Below are positions 50,661-59,796 of a DNA stretch of 64,000 nt, piece after piece (the stretch's first letter is position 1; every line of letters starts with the position of its first letter). The DNA is from VXRJ01 sp965246995 (GTDB taxonomy: Bacteria; Acidobacteriota; Vicinamibacteria; Vicinamibacterales; UBA8438): contig OZ252008.1 of the NCBI GenBank assembly GCA_965246995.1, forward strand, positions 310,001 to 374,000. Direction: 5' to 3'. The translations under genes were made by a program, and so were the position numbers. The notes beneath the pieces were generated by a model. The model was not told the DNA's origin, did not search any database, and saw nothing but the letters and a program-made list of their open reading frames with translations.

Positions 50661-50715
50661 GGAAGCGCGCGACGGGGCCTACAGCAGGCAGGCCATAGCA
50701 GTCACCGGCTAGCTT

Positions 50716-52128
50716 CTAGGCTTCCTTGAGGGCGGCGATCAGTTCGAGGACCGCCTGCTTGCCGTCGCCGAAGAACATCAGCGCGTTGTCGGCCGCGAAG
50801 AGCGGGTTGGGGATGCCGGCGAAACCGGGGGAGAGGCTCCGCTTGATGACCACGACGGTGCGTGACTGATCGACGTTCAGGATCGGCATGCCCGCAATCG
50901 GGCTCGACGGGTCGTTCCGGGCGTCGGGGTTGACGATGTCGTTGGCGCCGATCACGAGGCTGACGTCGGTCTGTTCGAACGACGGATTGATGGCGTCCAT
51001 CTCCTTCAGCTTGTCGTAGTCGACATCCGCCTCGGCCATGAGCACGTTCATATGGCCCGGCATTCGGCCGGCCACCGGATGGATGGCGTATTCCACCTCG
51101 ATGCCGCGCTCCTCGAGCAGGTTGGCGAGGTCGCGCACCTGGTGCTGCGCCTGCGACACGGCGAGGCCGTAGCCCGGGACGATCACGACGCGGCGGGCGC
51201 CGTCGAACAGCATCGCAACCTCTTCGGCCGACGTGGTCTTGACGCGCCCGGCGTAGACGGTGTCGGCATCGGCTACCGCGCCGCCCCCTTCGGCGATGGC
51301 GCCGACCAGCACGTTCACGAGCGAGCGGTTCATCGCCTTGCACATGATCCGCGTCAGGATGAGTCCCGAGGCCCCGACGAGCGAACCGGTGATGATCAGG
51401 ATGTCGTTGTTCAGGACGAAGCCGGTCGAGGCGGCGGCGAGGCCGGAATAGGAGTTGAGCAGCGCGATGGCGACCGGCATGTCGGCGCCGCCGATGGGAA
51501 TCGTCAGCAGCACGCCCAGGAGCGACGCGACCGCCACCAGCGCCGCGTAGTAGCCGACCGGACCGAGGCCGCCCACGCCGGCGTCGGCCACGACCAGGAC
51601 ACCGCAGCCGAGTGCCACCACGGCGAGGGTGGCGTTCAGAAGCTGCTGGCCCGGGAAGACGACCGGCTTGTCGGGGAGCAGCAGGCCGCGCAACTTGTCG
51701 AAGGCGACGAGGCTCCCCCAGAACGTGACCGATCCGATCAGACCCGACGCGACCGTGGCGACCGTCGTCTGAGTCGCCGGGTCCGCTTCGCCCACCAGCA
51801 CCGCGCCGGCGACGAGGGCGGAGGCGCCGCCGCCGAAGGCGTTCAACAGCGCCACCATCTCCGGCATCGCGGTCAGCGCGATCCGGAGCGCGAGCGTCGC
51901 CCCGATTGCAGCACCGAGGCCGACGCCTGCCGCGATCCAGAGGAAGGCGCCGGTGCCGGCGCCGAAGATCTGGCGGTCGAGGAGCGTGGCTATCACCGCG
52001 AGCAGCATCCCGCTCGCGCCGAGCAGATTGCCGCGGACCGCGGTCCGCGGATGGGTCAGCCCCCGGATCCCCAGGATGAAGAGGACCGAGGCGACCAGGT
52101 AGATGAGACTGATGATGACGTCGTCCAC
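50716..52128 (-). CDS. pntB: NAD(P) transhydrogenase subunit beta
   Basis: A 470-residue integral membrane protein. Nine predicted membrane segments (for example LIYLVASVLFILGIRGL, MLLAVIATLLDRQIFGAG, LLTIPIGGADMPVAIALLNS) are followed by the NADP(H)-binding C-terminal domain with GYGLAVSQAQHQVRDL and SLVIGANDIVNPDARNDPSSPIAGMPIL. It couples proton movement to hydride transfer between NAD and NADP. It begins at GTG 52128 and is the last of the three pnt genes, all on the minus strand. Confidence 0.93.
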   Translation of the reverse strand: MDDVIISLIYLVASVLFILGIRGLTHPRTAVRGNLLGASGMLLAVIATLLDRQIFGAGTGAFLWIAAGVGLGAAIGATLALRIALTAMPEMVALLNAFGGGASALVAGAVLVGEADPATQTTVATVASGLIGSVTFWGSLVAFDKLRGLLLPDKPVVFPGQQLLNATLAVVALGCGVLVVADAGVGGLGPVGYYAALVAVASLLGVLLTIPIGGADMPVAIALLNSYSGLAAASTGFVLNNDILIITGSLVGASGLILTRIMCKAMNRSLVNVLVGAIAEGGGAVADADTVYAGRVKTTSAEEVAMLFDGARRVVIVPGYGLAVSQAQHQVRDLANLLEERGIEVEYAIHPVAGRMPGHMNVLMAEADVDYDKLKEMDAINPSFEQTDVSLVIGANDIVNPDARNDPSSPIAGMPILNVDQSRTVVVIKRSLSPGFAGIPNPLFAADNALMFFGDGKQAVLELIAALKEA

Positions 52129-52148
52129 GGTAGCCTCGTCCGTTCCCG

Positions 52149-52427
52149 TCAGTCCTTCTTGCGGAACATGCTGAGCATCCGGTTGGTCACCAGAAAGCCG
52201 CCGACGACGTTGATCGTCGCGATCACGAGGGCGGCGAAGCCGAGAATCATCGAGGTCTGGTTGTCGGAGGCGACCGACAGCAGCGCGCCGATGATCGTGA
52301 TGCCCGAGATCGCGTTGCTCCCCGACATCAGCGGCGTGTGGAGCAGCGGCGGCACCTTCGTGATGACCTCGAAGCCTACGAAGACGGCCAGCATGAAGAT
52401 GGTGAGAAGTGGAATGAAGACGTCCAT
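52149..52427 (-). CDS. pntAB: NAD(P) transhydrogenase alpha subunit, membrane part
   Basis: A 92-residue protein with three to four membrane segments (LLTIFMLAVFVGFEVI, VPPLLHTPLMSGSNAISG, ALVIATINVVGGFLV). This is the membrane half of PntA, separate here as in three-subunit transhydrogenases. The stop of the preceding pntAA gene lies two bases before its ATG. The pntB start follows 20 bp later. Confidence 0.9.
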   Translation of the reverse strand: MDVFIPLLTIFMLAVFVGFEVITKVPPLLHTPLMSGSNAISGITIIGALLSVASDNQTSMILGFAALVIATINVVGGFLVTNRMLSMFRKKD

Positions 52428-52429
52428 GA

Positions 52430-53602
52430 CTACTCTCCGGACGTTGCGGCTGCGCCGAGCAGGTCGCGGATGCGCGGGTGCACCACCGCGCCGTCGCGCG
52501 ACACGAGCGTGTCCGCCGTGATCTCGTCGTCCGTGTCGATCACGAGCGCGCCTTCCTGGACCAGGTGCAGCAACAGCGTCGAGATGTTCTTCGCATACAT
52601 TTGGGACGCGTGGTACGGCACCGTCGCCGGCAGGTTCGTCGGGCCGAGGATAGTGACGCCGTTGTCGGTCACCACGGTCGCGTCCGCCTGCGTCAGCTCG
52701 CAGTTTCCGCCCCGCTCCGCCGCCAGGTCCACGACCACCGAGCCGGGCGACATGCCCGCCACCGCGTCGGCCGTCACCAGGATCGGCGCCGTCTTGCCCG
52801 GGATGAGCGCCGTCGTAATCACGACGTCGCTGGCCGCAACGACGCGCGCCATCGTCTCGCGCTGCCGCCGGTAGAACGATTCGTCCTGCGCCTTCGCGTA
52901 GCCGCCGGCATCCTCGGCGCCCTCGGTCTCGAGCGGCAGTTCGACGAACGACGCGCCGAGGCTCTCGACCTGTTCCTTCACAACGGGCCGGACGTCGTAG
53001 GCTTCGACGCGCGCTCCGATCCGGCGGGCCGACGCAATCGCCTGCAGTCCCGCGACGCCGGCGCCGACGACGAACACCTTGGCGGGCGTAATCGTGCCGG
53101 CCGCCGTCATCATCATCGGGAACATCCGGGGAAGCGCCTCGGCCGCGAGCAGCACCGCCTTGTAACCTGCGACGGTCGCCATCGACGAGAGGGCGTCCAT
53201 GCTCTGCGCGCGCGCGATGCGCGGGATCAGCTCCATCGAGAACGCGGCGACGCCCCGCTCCGCCACGGCCTGCGCGGCGGCGGGCTCACCGAGCGGATCC
53301 GAGAGTCCGATGATCGTCTGGCCGGGGCGGAACTGCCCGAGGTCGGCACGGCCGGCGTCAGCCGCGGCGCCGGGGCTGCGCACCTGCAGGACGACCTCGG
53401 CATCGGCGAAGAGCTGTGCCCGCGACGCGGCAAGTCGCGCGCCGGCGTCGGTGTACGCAGCGTCCGGGAAGCCGGCTTCGGCGCCGGCGGACGGTTCGAT
53501 CAGGACATCGAGCGACGCCTTCGCGAGCGCGGGCACGACGCCCGGCACGATCGCAACGCGCCGTTCGCCCGGGAAAGTCTCTTTCGGAACCCCGACGATC
53601 AT
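52430..53602 (-). CDS. pntAA: NAD(P) transhydrogenase alpha subunit, NAD-binding part
   Basis: A 390-residue protein of the alanine dehydrogenase/PntA fold: IVGVPKETFPGERRVAIVPG (start), the RQRETMARVVAASDVVITTALIPG region, and the Rossmann motif VFVVGAGVAGLQAIASARRIGA. It starts at ATG 53602, overlapping the stop of the PQQ dehydrogenase gene (ATGA), so all are one operon. The enzyme uses proton force to make NADPH. Confidence 0.93.
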   Translation of the reverse strand: MIVGVPKETFPGERRVAIVPGVVPALAKASLDVLIEPSAGAEAGFPDAAYTDAGARLAASRAQLFADAEVVLQVRSPGAAADAGRADLGQFRPGQTIIGLSDPLGEPAAAQAVAERGVAAFSMELIPRIARAQSMDALSSMATVAGYKAVLLAAEALPRMFPMMMTAAGTITPAKVFVVGAGVAGLQAIASARRIGARVEAYDVRPVVKEQVESLGASFVELPLETEGAEDAGGYAKAQDESFYRRQRETMARVVAASDVVITTALIPGKTAPILVTADAVAGMSPGSVVVDLAAERGGNCELTQADATVVTDNGVTILGPTNLPATVPYHASQMYAKNISTLLLHLVQEGALVIDTDDEITADTLVSRDGAVVHPRIRDLLGAAATSGE

Positions 53603-55584
53603 GGTAGCGCGTACGCGATCAGCTCGCCTCCGTAGCCTCCTCCGCTCACGGCGACCACGATGTACTGCTTCCCATCGATCGAGTAGGTCATCGGCGACCC
53701 GGTCTGCTGGGCCGGCATCCAGACCTGCCCGAGCTCCTCGCCGTTCGCCTTGTCGTAGCCGCGGAGCATCGCACCGGTCTCGCCGTCCTCGTTCGTCCAC
53801 GAACCGCCGTCGCCCGCGATTACCAGGGTCTTCGTGACCAGCGTGCCGACGCGCCCGGGCCGGCCGGTCCGCGGGACGTCCACGCCCTCGAGCAGCCGGT
53901 GGTTGCGGACGTTGTCGGCGGTCTCGCCGTGCGCCACCTGCCACACGATCTCGCCCTGGTTCAGGTCGATGGCGCTGATGCGGCCCCACGGCGGCTTGAT
54001 GATCGGGATGCCCTCGACGTTGAGCGCCTCGTCACGCGCACTCACCCCTTCCGGGCGGCCGCGGATGAAGTTCATGTCGGACCGCTCGGGATCGTTCACG
54101 AGGCCGAGGTTGGTGACCTCGGTCTTCGAGAACTGGTAGAAGATGCCGGTCTCCGGATCGAACGACCCGCCGGGCCAGTTCACCCCGCCCGTCGAGGCAG
54201 GTACCTGCAGCGTGCCCAGCGTCCCGTCCGCCGACCCGACCGAAGGCGGCGTGTAAATCGACCGCCCGTAGCGGAACCGGCTCAGCACCTCGAGCGCGCG
54301 CTGCCGCAACTCGGGGGTGAAGGCGACCACGTCGTCCGGACCGATCCCCTGCTGATCGAAGGCGGGCGGTTTCGTCGGGTGCGGCTGCGTCGGTGCGAGC
54401 ACCTCCCCCGGAATGTCGGACGGCGCCACTGGCTGTTCCTCGATCGGCCAGACCGGCTCGCCGGTCTCGCGGTCGAAGACGAAGAGCCACGACTGCTTGG
54501 TCGGCAGCGCCACCGCCTTGATATCCCGTCCGTCGACGGTGATGTCGGTCAGGACCGGTGCGGCGGGCAGGTCCCAGTCCCAGACGTCGTGGTGCGTAAG
54601 CTGGAAGTGCCATTTCCGCTCGCCCGTCTCCAGGTCGAGCGCCACGAGGCTGTCCGAGAACAGGTTGTCGCCCAACCGGTGGCCGCCGTAGTAGTCGTTC
54701 GTCGGCATCTCGACCGGCAGGTAGACCATGTTCAGTTCCGGGTCGATCGTCATCTGGCCCCAGACGCCGGCGTTGCCGGTGTAGCGCCACGAGTCGCCTT
54801 CCCAGGAGTCGTTGCCGAACTCGTCTCCCTGCGGGATGGTGTGGAAAATCCACTTGCGGTCGCCCGTGTTCGTGTCGTAGCCGCGGATGAACCCCTTGAC
54901 GTTGCTCATCGATTTCGGCGCGCCGCCCGGCAGGTGAGCCGCGCCGATCACGATCGTGCCGTTGACGGCGACGGGCGCCGCGTGCAGCCCGATCTCGCCG
55001 GTGACGAGGTCGATGTCCTGATCGAGCTCCGTCTTGAGATCGACGACGCCGTCGGTGCCGAAGTCACCGAGGCGCCGGCCCGACTTCGCGTTCAGGCCGA
55101 TCAGGTGGTAGCCGGGCGTCACGTAGAAGATCTTCCCGTCGCCGCCGTCGTCCAGGTAGGTGAGCCCGCGGCCCGACAGCCGGCGCGGCGCCGCTTCGCC
55201 CCGCTCGCCTTCGTCGTAGCGGTGGAACCAGAGCAACTCGCCGCTCGCCGCGTCCAGGGCGACTGCGGCGCGCCGCGTGCCGACCGTGGCGTAGAGGGTG
55301 CCGTCCACCATCAGGGGCGTCGCCTGCAGGAAGAACTCCGGCCGCGGGCCGAAATTATCGGTCCGGAACGACCAGACCATTTCGAGGTCGTTGAAGTTGC
55401 TGCCGTCGATTTCATCGAGCGGCGAGTACCGCGTGTGCGCGAGGTCGCCACCGTAACTCGGCCACTCCCCGTTCCGCGTCCCTTCTTCCTGGGCTGCGAG
55501 TCCGATCGAGGCGCAGAAGAGCGCGGTCACCAGGGCCGGTATCCAGCCTCTTCGGGCGTCGGAGCGGTTGCGGTCGTGAAGCAT
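53599..55584 (-). CDS. PQQ-dependent dehydrogenase (GDH-type)
   Basis: A 661-residue exported protein with a signal peptide (WIPALVTALFCASIGLAAQ) and a quinoprotein propeller: WPSYGGDLAHTRYSPLDEI, VTPGYHLIGLNAKSGRRLG, THHDVWDWDLPAAPVLTDI and PHPTKPPAFDQQGIGPDDV. Blade motifs match the 30797 paralogue. It begins at ATG 55584 with GGAGG upstream. Its stop overlaps pntAA, so oxidation of a periplasmic alcohol or sugar is transcriptionally tied to transhydrogenase. The substrate is unknown. Confidence 0.86.
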   Translation of the reverse strand: MLHDRNRSDARRGWIPALVTALFCASIGLAAQEEGTRNGEWPSYGGDLAHTRYSPLDEIDGSNFNDLEMVWSFRTDNFGPRPEFFLQATPLMVDGTLYATVGTRRAAVALDAASGELLWFHRYDEGERGEAAPRRLSGRGLTYLDDGGDGKIFYVTPGYHLIGLNAKSGRRLGDFGTDGVVDLKTELDQDIDLVTGEIGLHAAPVAVNGTIVIGAAHLPGGAPKSMSNVKGFIRGYDTNTGDRKWIFHTIPQGDEFGNDSWEGDSWRYTGNAGVWGQMTIDPELNMVYLPVEMPTNDYYGGHRLGDNLFSDSLVALDLETGERKWHFQLTHHDVWDWDLPAAPVLTDITVDGRDIKAVALPTKQSWLFVFDRETGEPVWPIEEQPVAPSDIPGEVLAPTQPHPTKPPAFDQQGIGPDDVVAFTPELRQRALEVLSRFRYGRSIYTPPSVGSADGTLGTLQVPASTGGVNWPGGSFDPETGIFYQFSKTEVTNLGLVNDPERSDMNFIRGRPEGVSARDEALNVEGIPIIKPPWGRISAIDLNQGEIVWQVAHGETADNVRNHRLLEGVDVPRTGRPGRVGTLVTKTLVIAGDGGSWTNEDGETGAMLRGYDKANGEELGQVWMPAQQTGSPMTYSIDGKQYIVVAVSGGGYGGELIAYALP

Positions 55585-55765
55585 CAGGAATCCTCCGTCA
55601 TGAAGCGAAGAGGCAAGCATACAGTCAGCCCGCGCCGGTTCGCCAGAACCGAGGATGCGGGTGGATGAGCAGGTTGGTGCAGCGCGGGCGTCCGGCCGAT
55701 CCGGGGTAGCATGGGGACTTCTCACGGCGGCGCGAGCCGCCCGCGTTTGCGGGGAGGGAAGCAAG

Positions 55766-56767
55766 ATGATGAGACGGGAATTCGCGCGGCGGACGGCAGC
55801 GATGGTCCTGTTCGTCCTGACGGCGACGGTCGGCGCGGCGAACGCGGCGGAGCGGGAACTCCAGACGGTCGAGTTCGCCAGTCCGGCGGTCGACCGGACC
55901 ATGAAGTACAACATCCTGCTGCCGGACGACTACGAGACGTCGACCGAGCGCTACCCGGTGCTGTACCTGCTGCATGGCCTGACGCAGAACTACACGGCGT
56001 GGGGCCTTTCCAACGGGGCGCCCTTCTACGCCGGTCTCTACGACGACCTGATCATCGTCATGCCGGACGTGGGCAACTCCTGGTACATCAATTGGGCCGA
56101 GAACGAGGCGGGCCAGAAGAACAACTGGGAGAACCATGTCATCGAGGACATCATCAACCATGTCGACTGGAACTTCCGGACGATCCCGCGCCGCGAGGGA
56201 CGGGCGATCACCGGGTTGTCGATGGGCGGCTTCGGCGCGATCACGATGGGTCTGCGCCACCCGGAGATGTTCATCTCGATCGGCAGCACCAGCGGCGCGC
56301 TGGAGTACGGGCGTCAGGCGGCGGCGAGGATGCGTGGCGAGATGCCACCGCGCGAGCCGCGCCAGTTGACGCCGGAGCAGCAGCAGCGCCGCCGGACGTC
56401 GAACCCGCTCATCGGCATTGACGGCTTCAGCAGCCAGGTCGAGCGGACGCCGCAGGGGACGATGTTTGCTACGGCGGAGCAGGCGGACGCGTATGACCCC
56501 TTCAAGCTGATCGCCCAGGTGCCGCGCGAGGCCCTGCCGCACATCTATCTCGACTGCGGCACCGAGGACCGCCTGATCAGCGGAGCCCGGGAGCTGGCGG
56601 GCTACCTGATGGAGGAGGACATCCCGTTCGACTACATGCAGCAGCCGGGCGGCCACAACGCCGCCTACTGGATCGAGGCGATCGGCCGCATCACCGCTGT
56701 CCAGTACGAGGTGATGCAGCGCGCCCTCGGCCAGCGGCCCACCGGCCGCCGGCGCCCGTCGAACTGA
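55766..56767 (+). CDS. Exported esterase (FrmB/antigen-85-like)
   Basis: A 333-residue alpha/beta-hydrolase: signal peptide, then YPVLYLLHGLTQNYTAWG, the nucleophile elbow GLSMGGFGA (Ser about 152), the acid in LDCGTEDRLISGA and the catalytic His in GGHNAAYW. Related to esterase D/FrmB and mycolyl transferases. It probably hydrolyses esters in the periplasm. GGAGGG lies before the ATG at 55766. A longer upstream frame is ignored. Confidence 0.87.
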   Translation: MMRREFARRTAAMVLFVLTATVGAANAAERELQTVEFASPAVDRTMKYNILLPDDYETSTERYPVLYLLHGLTQNYTAWGLSNGAPFYAGLYDDLIIVMPDVGNSWYINWAENEAGQKNNWENHVIEDIINHVDWNFRTIPRREGRAITGLSMGGFGAITMGLRHPEMFISIGSTSGALEYGRQAAARMRGEMPPREPRQLTPEQQQRRRTSNPLIGIDGFSSQVERTPQGTMFATAEQADAYDPFKLIAQVPREALPHIYLDCGTEDRLISGARELAGYLMEEDIPFDYMQQPGGHNAAYWIEAIGRITAVQYEVMQRALGQRPTGRRRPSN

Positions 56768-56782
56768 GCTGCCGGCTCGGCG

Positions 56783-57112
56783 TTACTCGGCGCGATCGAT
56801 CAGCCGCATCAGGTTCGCGACGTGCTCTTTCAGCCGGTTCCGGCCTTCGGAACTCAGTTGGTACCACGTCACCGGCCGCCGGCCCCGGTAGGTCTTCTCG
56901 ATCGACACGTAGCCGGCATCCTCGAGCTTGCGCAAGTGCGTGCCGAGGCTGCCGTCCGTTTCGTCGAGCACCTGCTTCAGGCGGCTGAACGACAGGGCGT
57001 CGTGCTTGGAAAGAAGGACGCAGACGGCCAGCCGCACCCGGTGCTCCAGCAGCCCGCTGAGTGAGGCGAGCTCGTCGAGGCCGGCGATGTCGGGATCAGC
57101 TCGCTGGGGCAC
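56783..57112 (-). CDS. Small winged-helix transcriptional regulator
   Basis: A 109-residue protein of the HTH_34 type: HRVRLAVCVLLSKHDALSFSRLKQVLDET then SLGTHLRKLEDAGYVSIEK, and a wing RRPVTWYQLSSEGRNRL. It would bind DNA as a dimer. It overlaps the membrane-protein gene upstream by 17 bases, so the pair is one operon. It may regulate its own promoter, where two ATACTCTG copies lie. GTG start. Confidence 0.85.
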   Translation of the reverse strand: MPQRADPDIAGLDELASLSGLLEHRVRLAVCVLLSKHDALSFSRLKQVLDETDGSLGTHLRKLEDAGYVSIEKTYRGRRPVTWYQLSSEGRNRLKEHVANLMRLIDRAE

Positions 57113-57665
57113 GGTCCGGCGTTCCTAGCAGCGCATGCGCGACGAGGGCGGCGGCGGCGAGCACCCCCGCCAGGGTCCAGCCGTAGAGCGGCATGAAGAG
57201 CGTGGCCAGGTAGCCGCCGGCAAGGAACGCGCTGACAGGCAGCAACCGCCGGTCGAGGTGGAGACCCGCCTGGAAGTACGTCAACGCGGTCAGCAGTACC
57301 CAGAGCGACCCGAATCCCGCCCGCGTCAACTGCCCGCTGTAGACGAGGGAGGCGCCGAGCAGGCCCGTCGCAATGAAGGCGAGCCAGTGAAACATCCAGC
57401 GCATCCCCGTTGCGCGGTCGAACTGGCCTGCACCGTGATCCCCACGTATGCCGAGCCAAGCCGAGAGCACGAATCCCACCGGGGTCGCGAAGAGCCAGTA
57501 CCGGCGGATCCATCGTGGATCTTCGGCGAAGTCCACCAGCGCGAAGCCGCAGAGCAGGATTGCCGCCCACAGGAAGCCGTGGGCGCGCACATGAACGGTT
57601 TGCGTCTGCTCCGCCGCGGCACGAACGTAGGCGATGTCGTCCTTGAGACGTTCGGTATCGGTCAT
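57096..57665 (-). CDS. Membrane protein paired with HTH regulator
   Basis: A 189-residue protein with five or six membrane segments (FLWAAILLCGFALVDF, YWLFATPVGFVLSAWLGI, FHWLAFIATGLLGASLVY, SLWVLLTALTYFQAGL, VLAAAALVAHALLG) and a charged N-terminus, likely cytoplasmic. It resembles proteins commonly found before small winged-helix regulators in Acidobacteria, function unknown. GGAGG precedes the ATG. Confidence 0.75.
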   Translation of the reverse strand: MTDTERLKDDIAYVRAAAEQTQTVHVRAHGFLWAAILLCGFALVDFAEDPRWIRRYWLFATPVGFVLSAWLGIRGDHGAGQFDRATGMRWMFHWLAFIATGLLGASLVYSGQLTRAGFGSLWVLLTALTYFQAGLHLDRRLLPVSAFLAGGYLATLFMPLYGWTLAGVLAAAALVAHALLGTPDRAPAS

Positions 57666-57677
57666 GGGCTCCTCCAG

Positions 57678-57703
57678 ATACTCTGAAATGACAATATACT
57701 CTG
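57678..57703 (-). promoter_or_regulatory. Repeated ATACTCTG sites in promoter of the regulator operon
   Basis: ATACTCTG occurs at 57678-57685 and again at 57696-57703, 18 bp apart. A TTGACA lies further upstream on the minus strand near 57722, with TATATT about 19 bp downstream of it. The repeat may be the site for the winged-helix regulator. Confidence 0.45.
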
Positions 57704-57825
57704 CATATACGAGTTAGTGTCAAGGGCTTTCTTCCGGAATCTTCCTCCTCGAGGGAAACCGTTGGCCGCTCGCCTATAATCCCGTCTCGACGATCCGGCT
57801 CCCGCGATTCATTTCAGGAGTTCCG

Positions 57826-59637
57826 ATGTACCGATCCCGTGGTGTCGTACTGGTGTTGGCGATGGCATGGGCGCTCGCCGGTGGCGCTGCGCCGGTTTCC
57901 GCCCAGAATCCCGACGGCGAGGCGCTTTTCGAGGAACACTGCGCCGCCTGCCATCGGGGCGACGCCTTCCCGCGCGCGCTGGCCATCGACAACATGCGGG
58001 CCCTGCCGCCCGCGGCCGTTGTCGGTGCGCTTACGAACGGGGCAATGCAGCAGCAGGGCTCGGCATTGTCGCCAGCGGAGCGGGTCGCCGTGGCGGAGTT
58101 CATCACGGGGCGCAGCGTTTCGGCGGATGCGGACGGTGGGGCAGGCCGCTGCTCCGCGGTTGGGGCGGCGGAGTGGCGCGGCCTCGACGGCGGCGCCCAG
58201 TGGAACGGGTGGAGCGCGGACGTGCGAAATTCGCGTTTCCAGCCGGCCGAACACGCCCGGCTCGCGGCCGGCGACGTTCCGCGGCTCGAGCTCAAGTGGG
58301 CGTTCGGGTACCCCGACTCGGCCTCCGCCCAGTCGCAGCCCACGGTTGTTGGAGGTCGCCTGTTTGTCGCCAGCGAGCGGGGCGTGGTCTATGCGCTCGA
58401 TGCGAAGACCGGCTGTACTTACTGGACCTTCGAGGCGCAGAGCGGCGTCCGCAGCGCCATGACGGTTGGCCGCCTGGCCGGGGGGCGGCACGCGCTCTTC
58501 TTCGGCGACTTCAACGCGAACGTCTACGCGCTCGATGCCGCGACCGGCGCCGAGATCTGGCGCCGCGACGTGGAGGATCACGTGGGAGCCCGCATCACCG
58601 GAGCGCCGGTGCTGCACGAAGACCGCCTGTACGTCCCGGTCTCGTCGCTCGAGGAAGTGCTCGCGGCCGACCCGGAGTATGCCTGCTGCACGTTCCGGGG
58701 GAGCCTCGTGGCGCTCGCCGCCGCCACCGGCGACGTGGCCTGGAAGACATTCACCATTTCCGAGGCACCGGAGCCGCGCGGGCGCAACCCGGAGGGCGCG
58801 TTCCTGATGGGACCGTCGGGGGCCGCGGTCTGGTCCGCTCCGACCATCGATGCCGAACGGCGGCGTGTCTATGCGGCGACCGGCAACGCCTACACCCAGC
58901 CGGCCGCCGCCACGAGCGACGCGATCATCGCGTTCGACCTCGATACCGGCGCGATCCGCTGGACGACCCAGTTCACGCCGGAGGATGCGTTCATCCTCAA
59001 CTGCCGCGGCGCCAACCCGAATTGTCCGGAGGACGACGGCCCGGACTTCGACTTCGGCGCGTCGCCGGTGCTGGTGACGATGACCGACGGGCGCGACCTG
59101 CTCGTCGTCGGCCAGAAGTCCGGTATCGGCTACGGCCTGGATCCGGATGCGGACGGCGCCATCGCGTGGCAATACCGGGTCGGTGAGGGCAGCGCGCTCG
59201 GAGGCATCGAGTGGGGCTTCGCGGTCGACGACGAGAAGGCCTACTTCGCCAACTCGGGCTACGTGACACGGGAGCCGGGCGGGCTGGCCGCGGTCCGGCT
59301 CCGCACTGGGGAACTGGTCTGGTACGCCGAAGCCCACGAGCCGGTCTGCGACGAGTGCAGCCCGGCGCTCCTCGCGGCGATCACCGTGATTCCGGGCGCG
59401 GTCTTCTCCGGCGCCTATGACGGATTGTTCCGCGCCTACGACGCCGAGAATGGATCCGTGCTCTGGGAACAGGACACCAACGGCGAGTACGACACCGTGA
59501 ACGGCGTTGCGGCCCAGGGCGGATCGATCAACGGTCCCGGGCCGGTCGTCGTCGACGGGATGGTCTACGTCAACTCGGGCTACGCCGCGTTCGGCGGCCG
59601 GCCCGGCAACGTCCTGTTGGCGTTCGGCGTCGAGTGA
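57826..59637 (+). CDS. Cytochrome c-PQQ quinoprotein (polyvinyl-alcohol-dehydrogenase-like)
   Basis: A 603-residue exported enzyme. Signal peptide, heme motif CAACH near residue 40, then a beta-propeller with QSQPTVVGGRLFVASERGVVYALD, LDAATGAEIWRRDVEDHVGA, FDLDTGAIRWTTQFTPEDAF and SGVRSAMTVGRLAG. Cysteine pairs (ACCTFRG, CRGANPNC, CDEC) add disulfides, and the overall plan matches polyvinyl-alcohol dehydrogenase and related quinohemoproteins. Electrons probably pass from PQQ to the heme. AGGAG precedes the ATG. TATAAT at 57775 is a likely -10. Confidence 0.85.
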   Translation: MYRSRGVVLVLAMAWALAGGAAPVSAQNPDGEALFEEHCAACHRGDAFPRALAIDNMRALPPAAVVGALTNGAMQQQGSALSPAERVAVAEFITGRSVSADADGGAGRCSAVGAAEWRGLDGGAQWNGWSADVRNSRFQPAEHARLAAGDVPRLELKWAFGYPDSASAQSQPTVVGGRLFVASERGVVYALDAKTGCTYWTFEAQSGVRSAMTVGRLAGGRHALFFGDFNANVYALDAATGAEIWRRDVEDHVGARITGAPVLHEDRLYVPVSSLEEVLAADPEYACCTFRGSLVALAAATGDVAWKTFTISEAPEPRGRNPEGAFLMGPSGAAVWSAPTIDAERRRVYAATGNAYTQPAAATSDAIIAFDLDTGAIRWTTQFTPEDAFILNCRGANPNCPEDDGPDFDFGASPVLVTMTDGRDLLVVGQKSGIGYGLDPDADGAIAWQYRVGEGSALGGIEWGFAVDDEKAYFANSGYVTREPGGLAAVRLRTGELVWYAEAHEPVCDECSPALLAAITVIPGAVFSGAYDGLFRAYDAENGSVLWEQDTNGEYDTVNGVAAQGGSINGPGPVVVDGMVYVNSGYAAFGGRPGNVLLAFGVE

Positions 59638-59796
59638 CGCCGGATGTCCCGAGTTGCGCCACGGGCGTCATGGGCGGCGCCTGCGGCGGTGCGGACGCCG
59701 GCGCACGCCAGTGCTGATGGCGGTCGCCGGGCGTTGCCGGCGTGTACAATGGGCAGCAATGCCTGAAACACGAGCGAACACAGACCTTTACAGCCC

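Noticed and set aside
53899..55668. 589-codon plus-strand frame
   Set aside because: Complement of the PQQ dehydrogenase gene, which has a signal peptide, blades and a ribosome-binding site.
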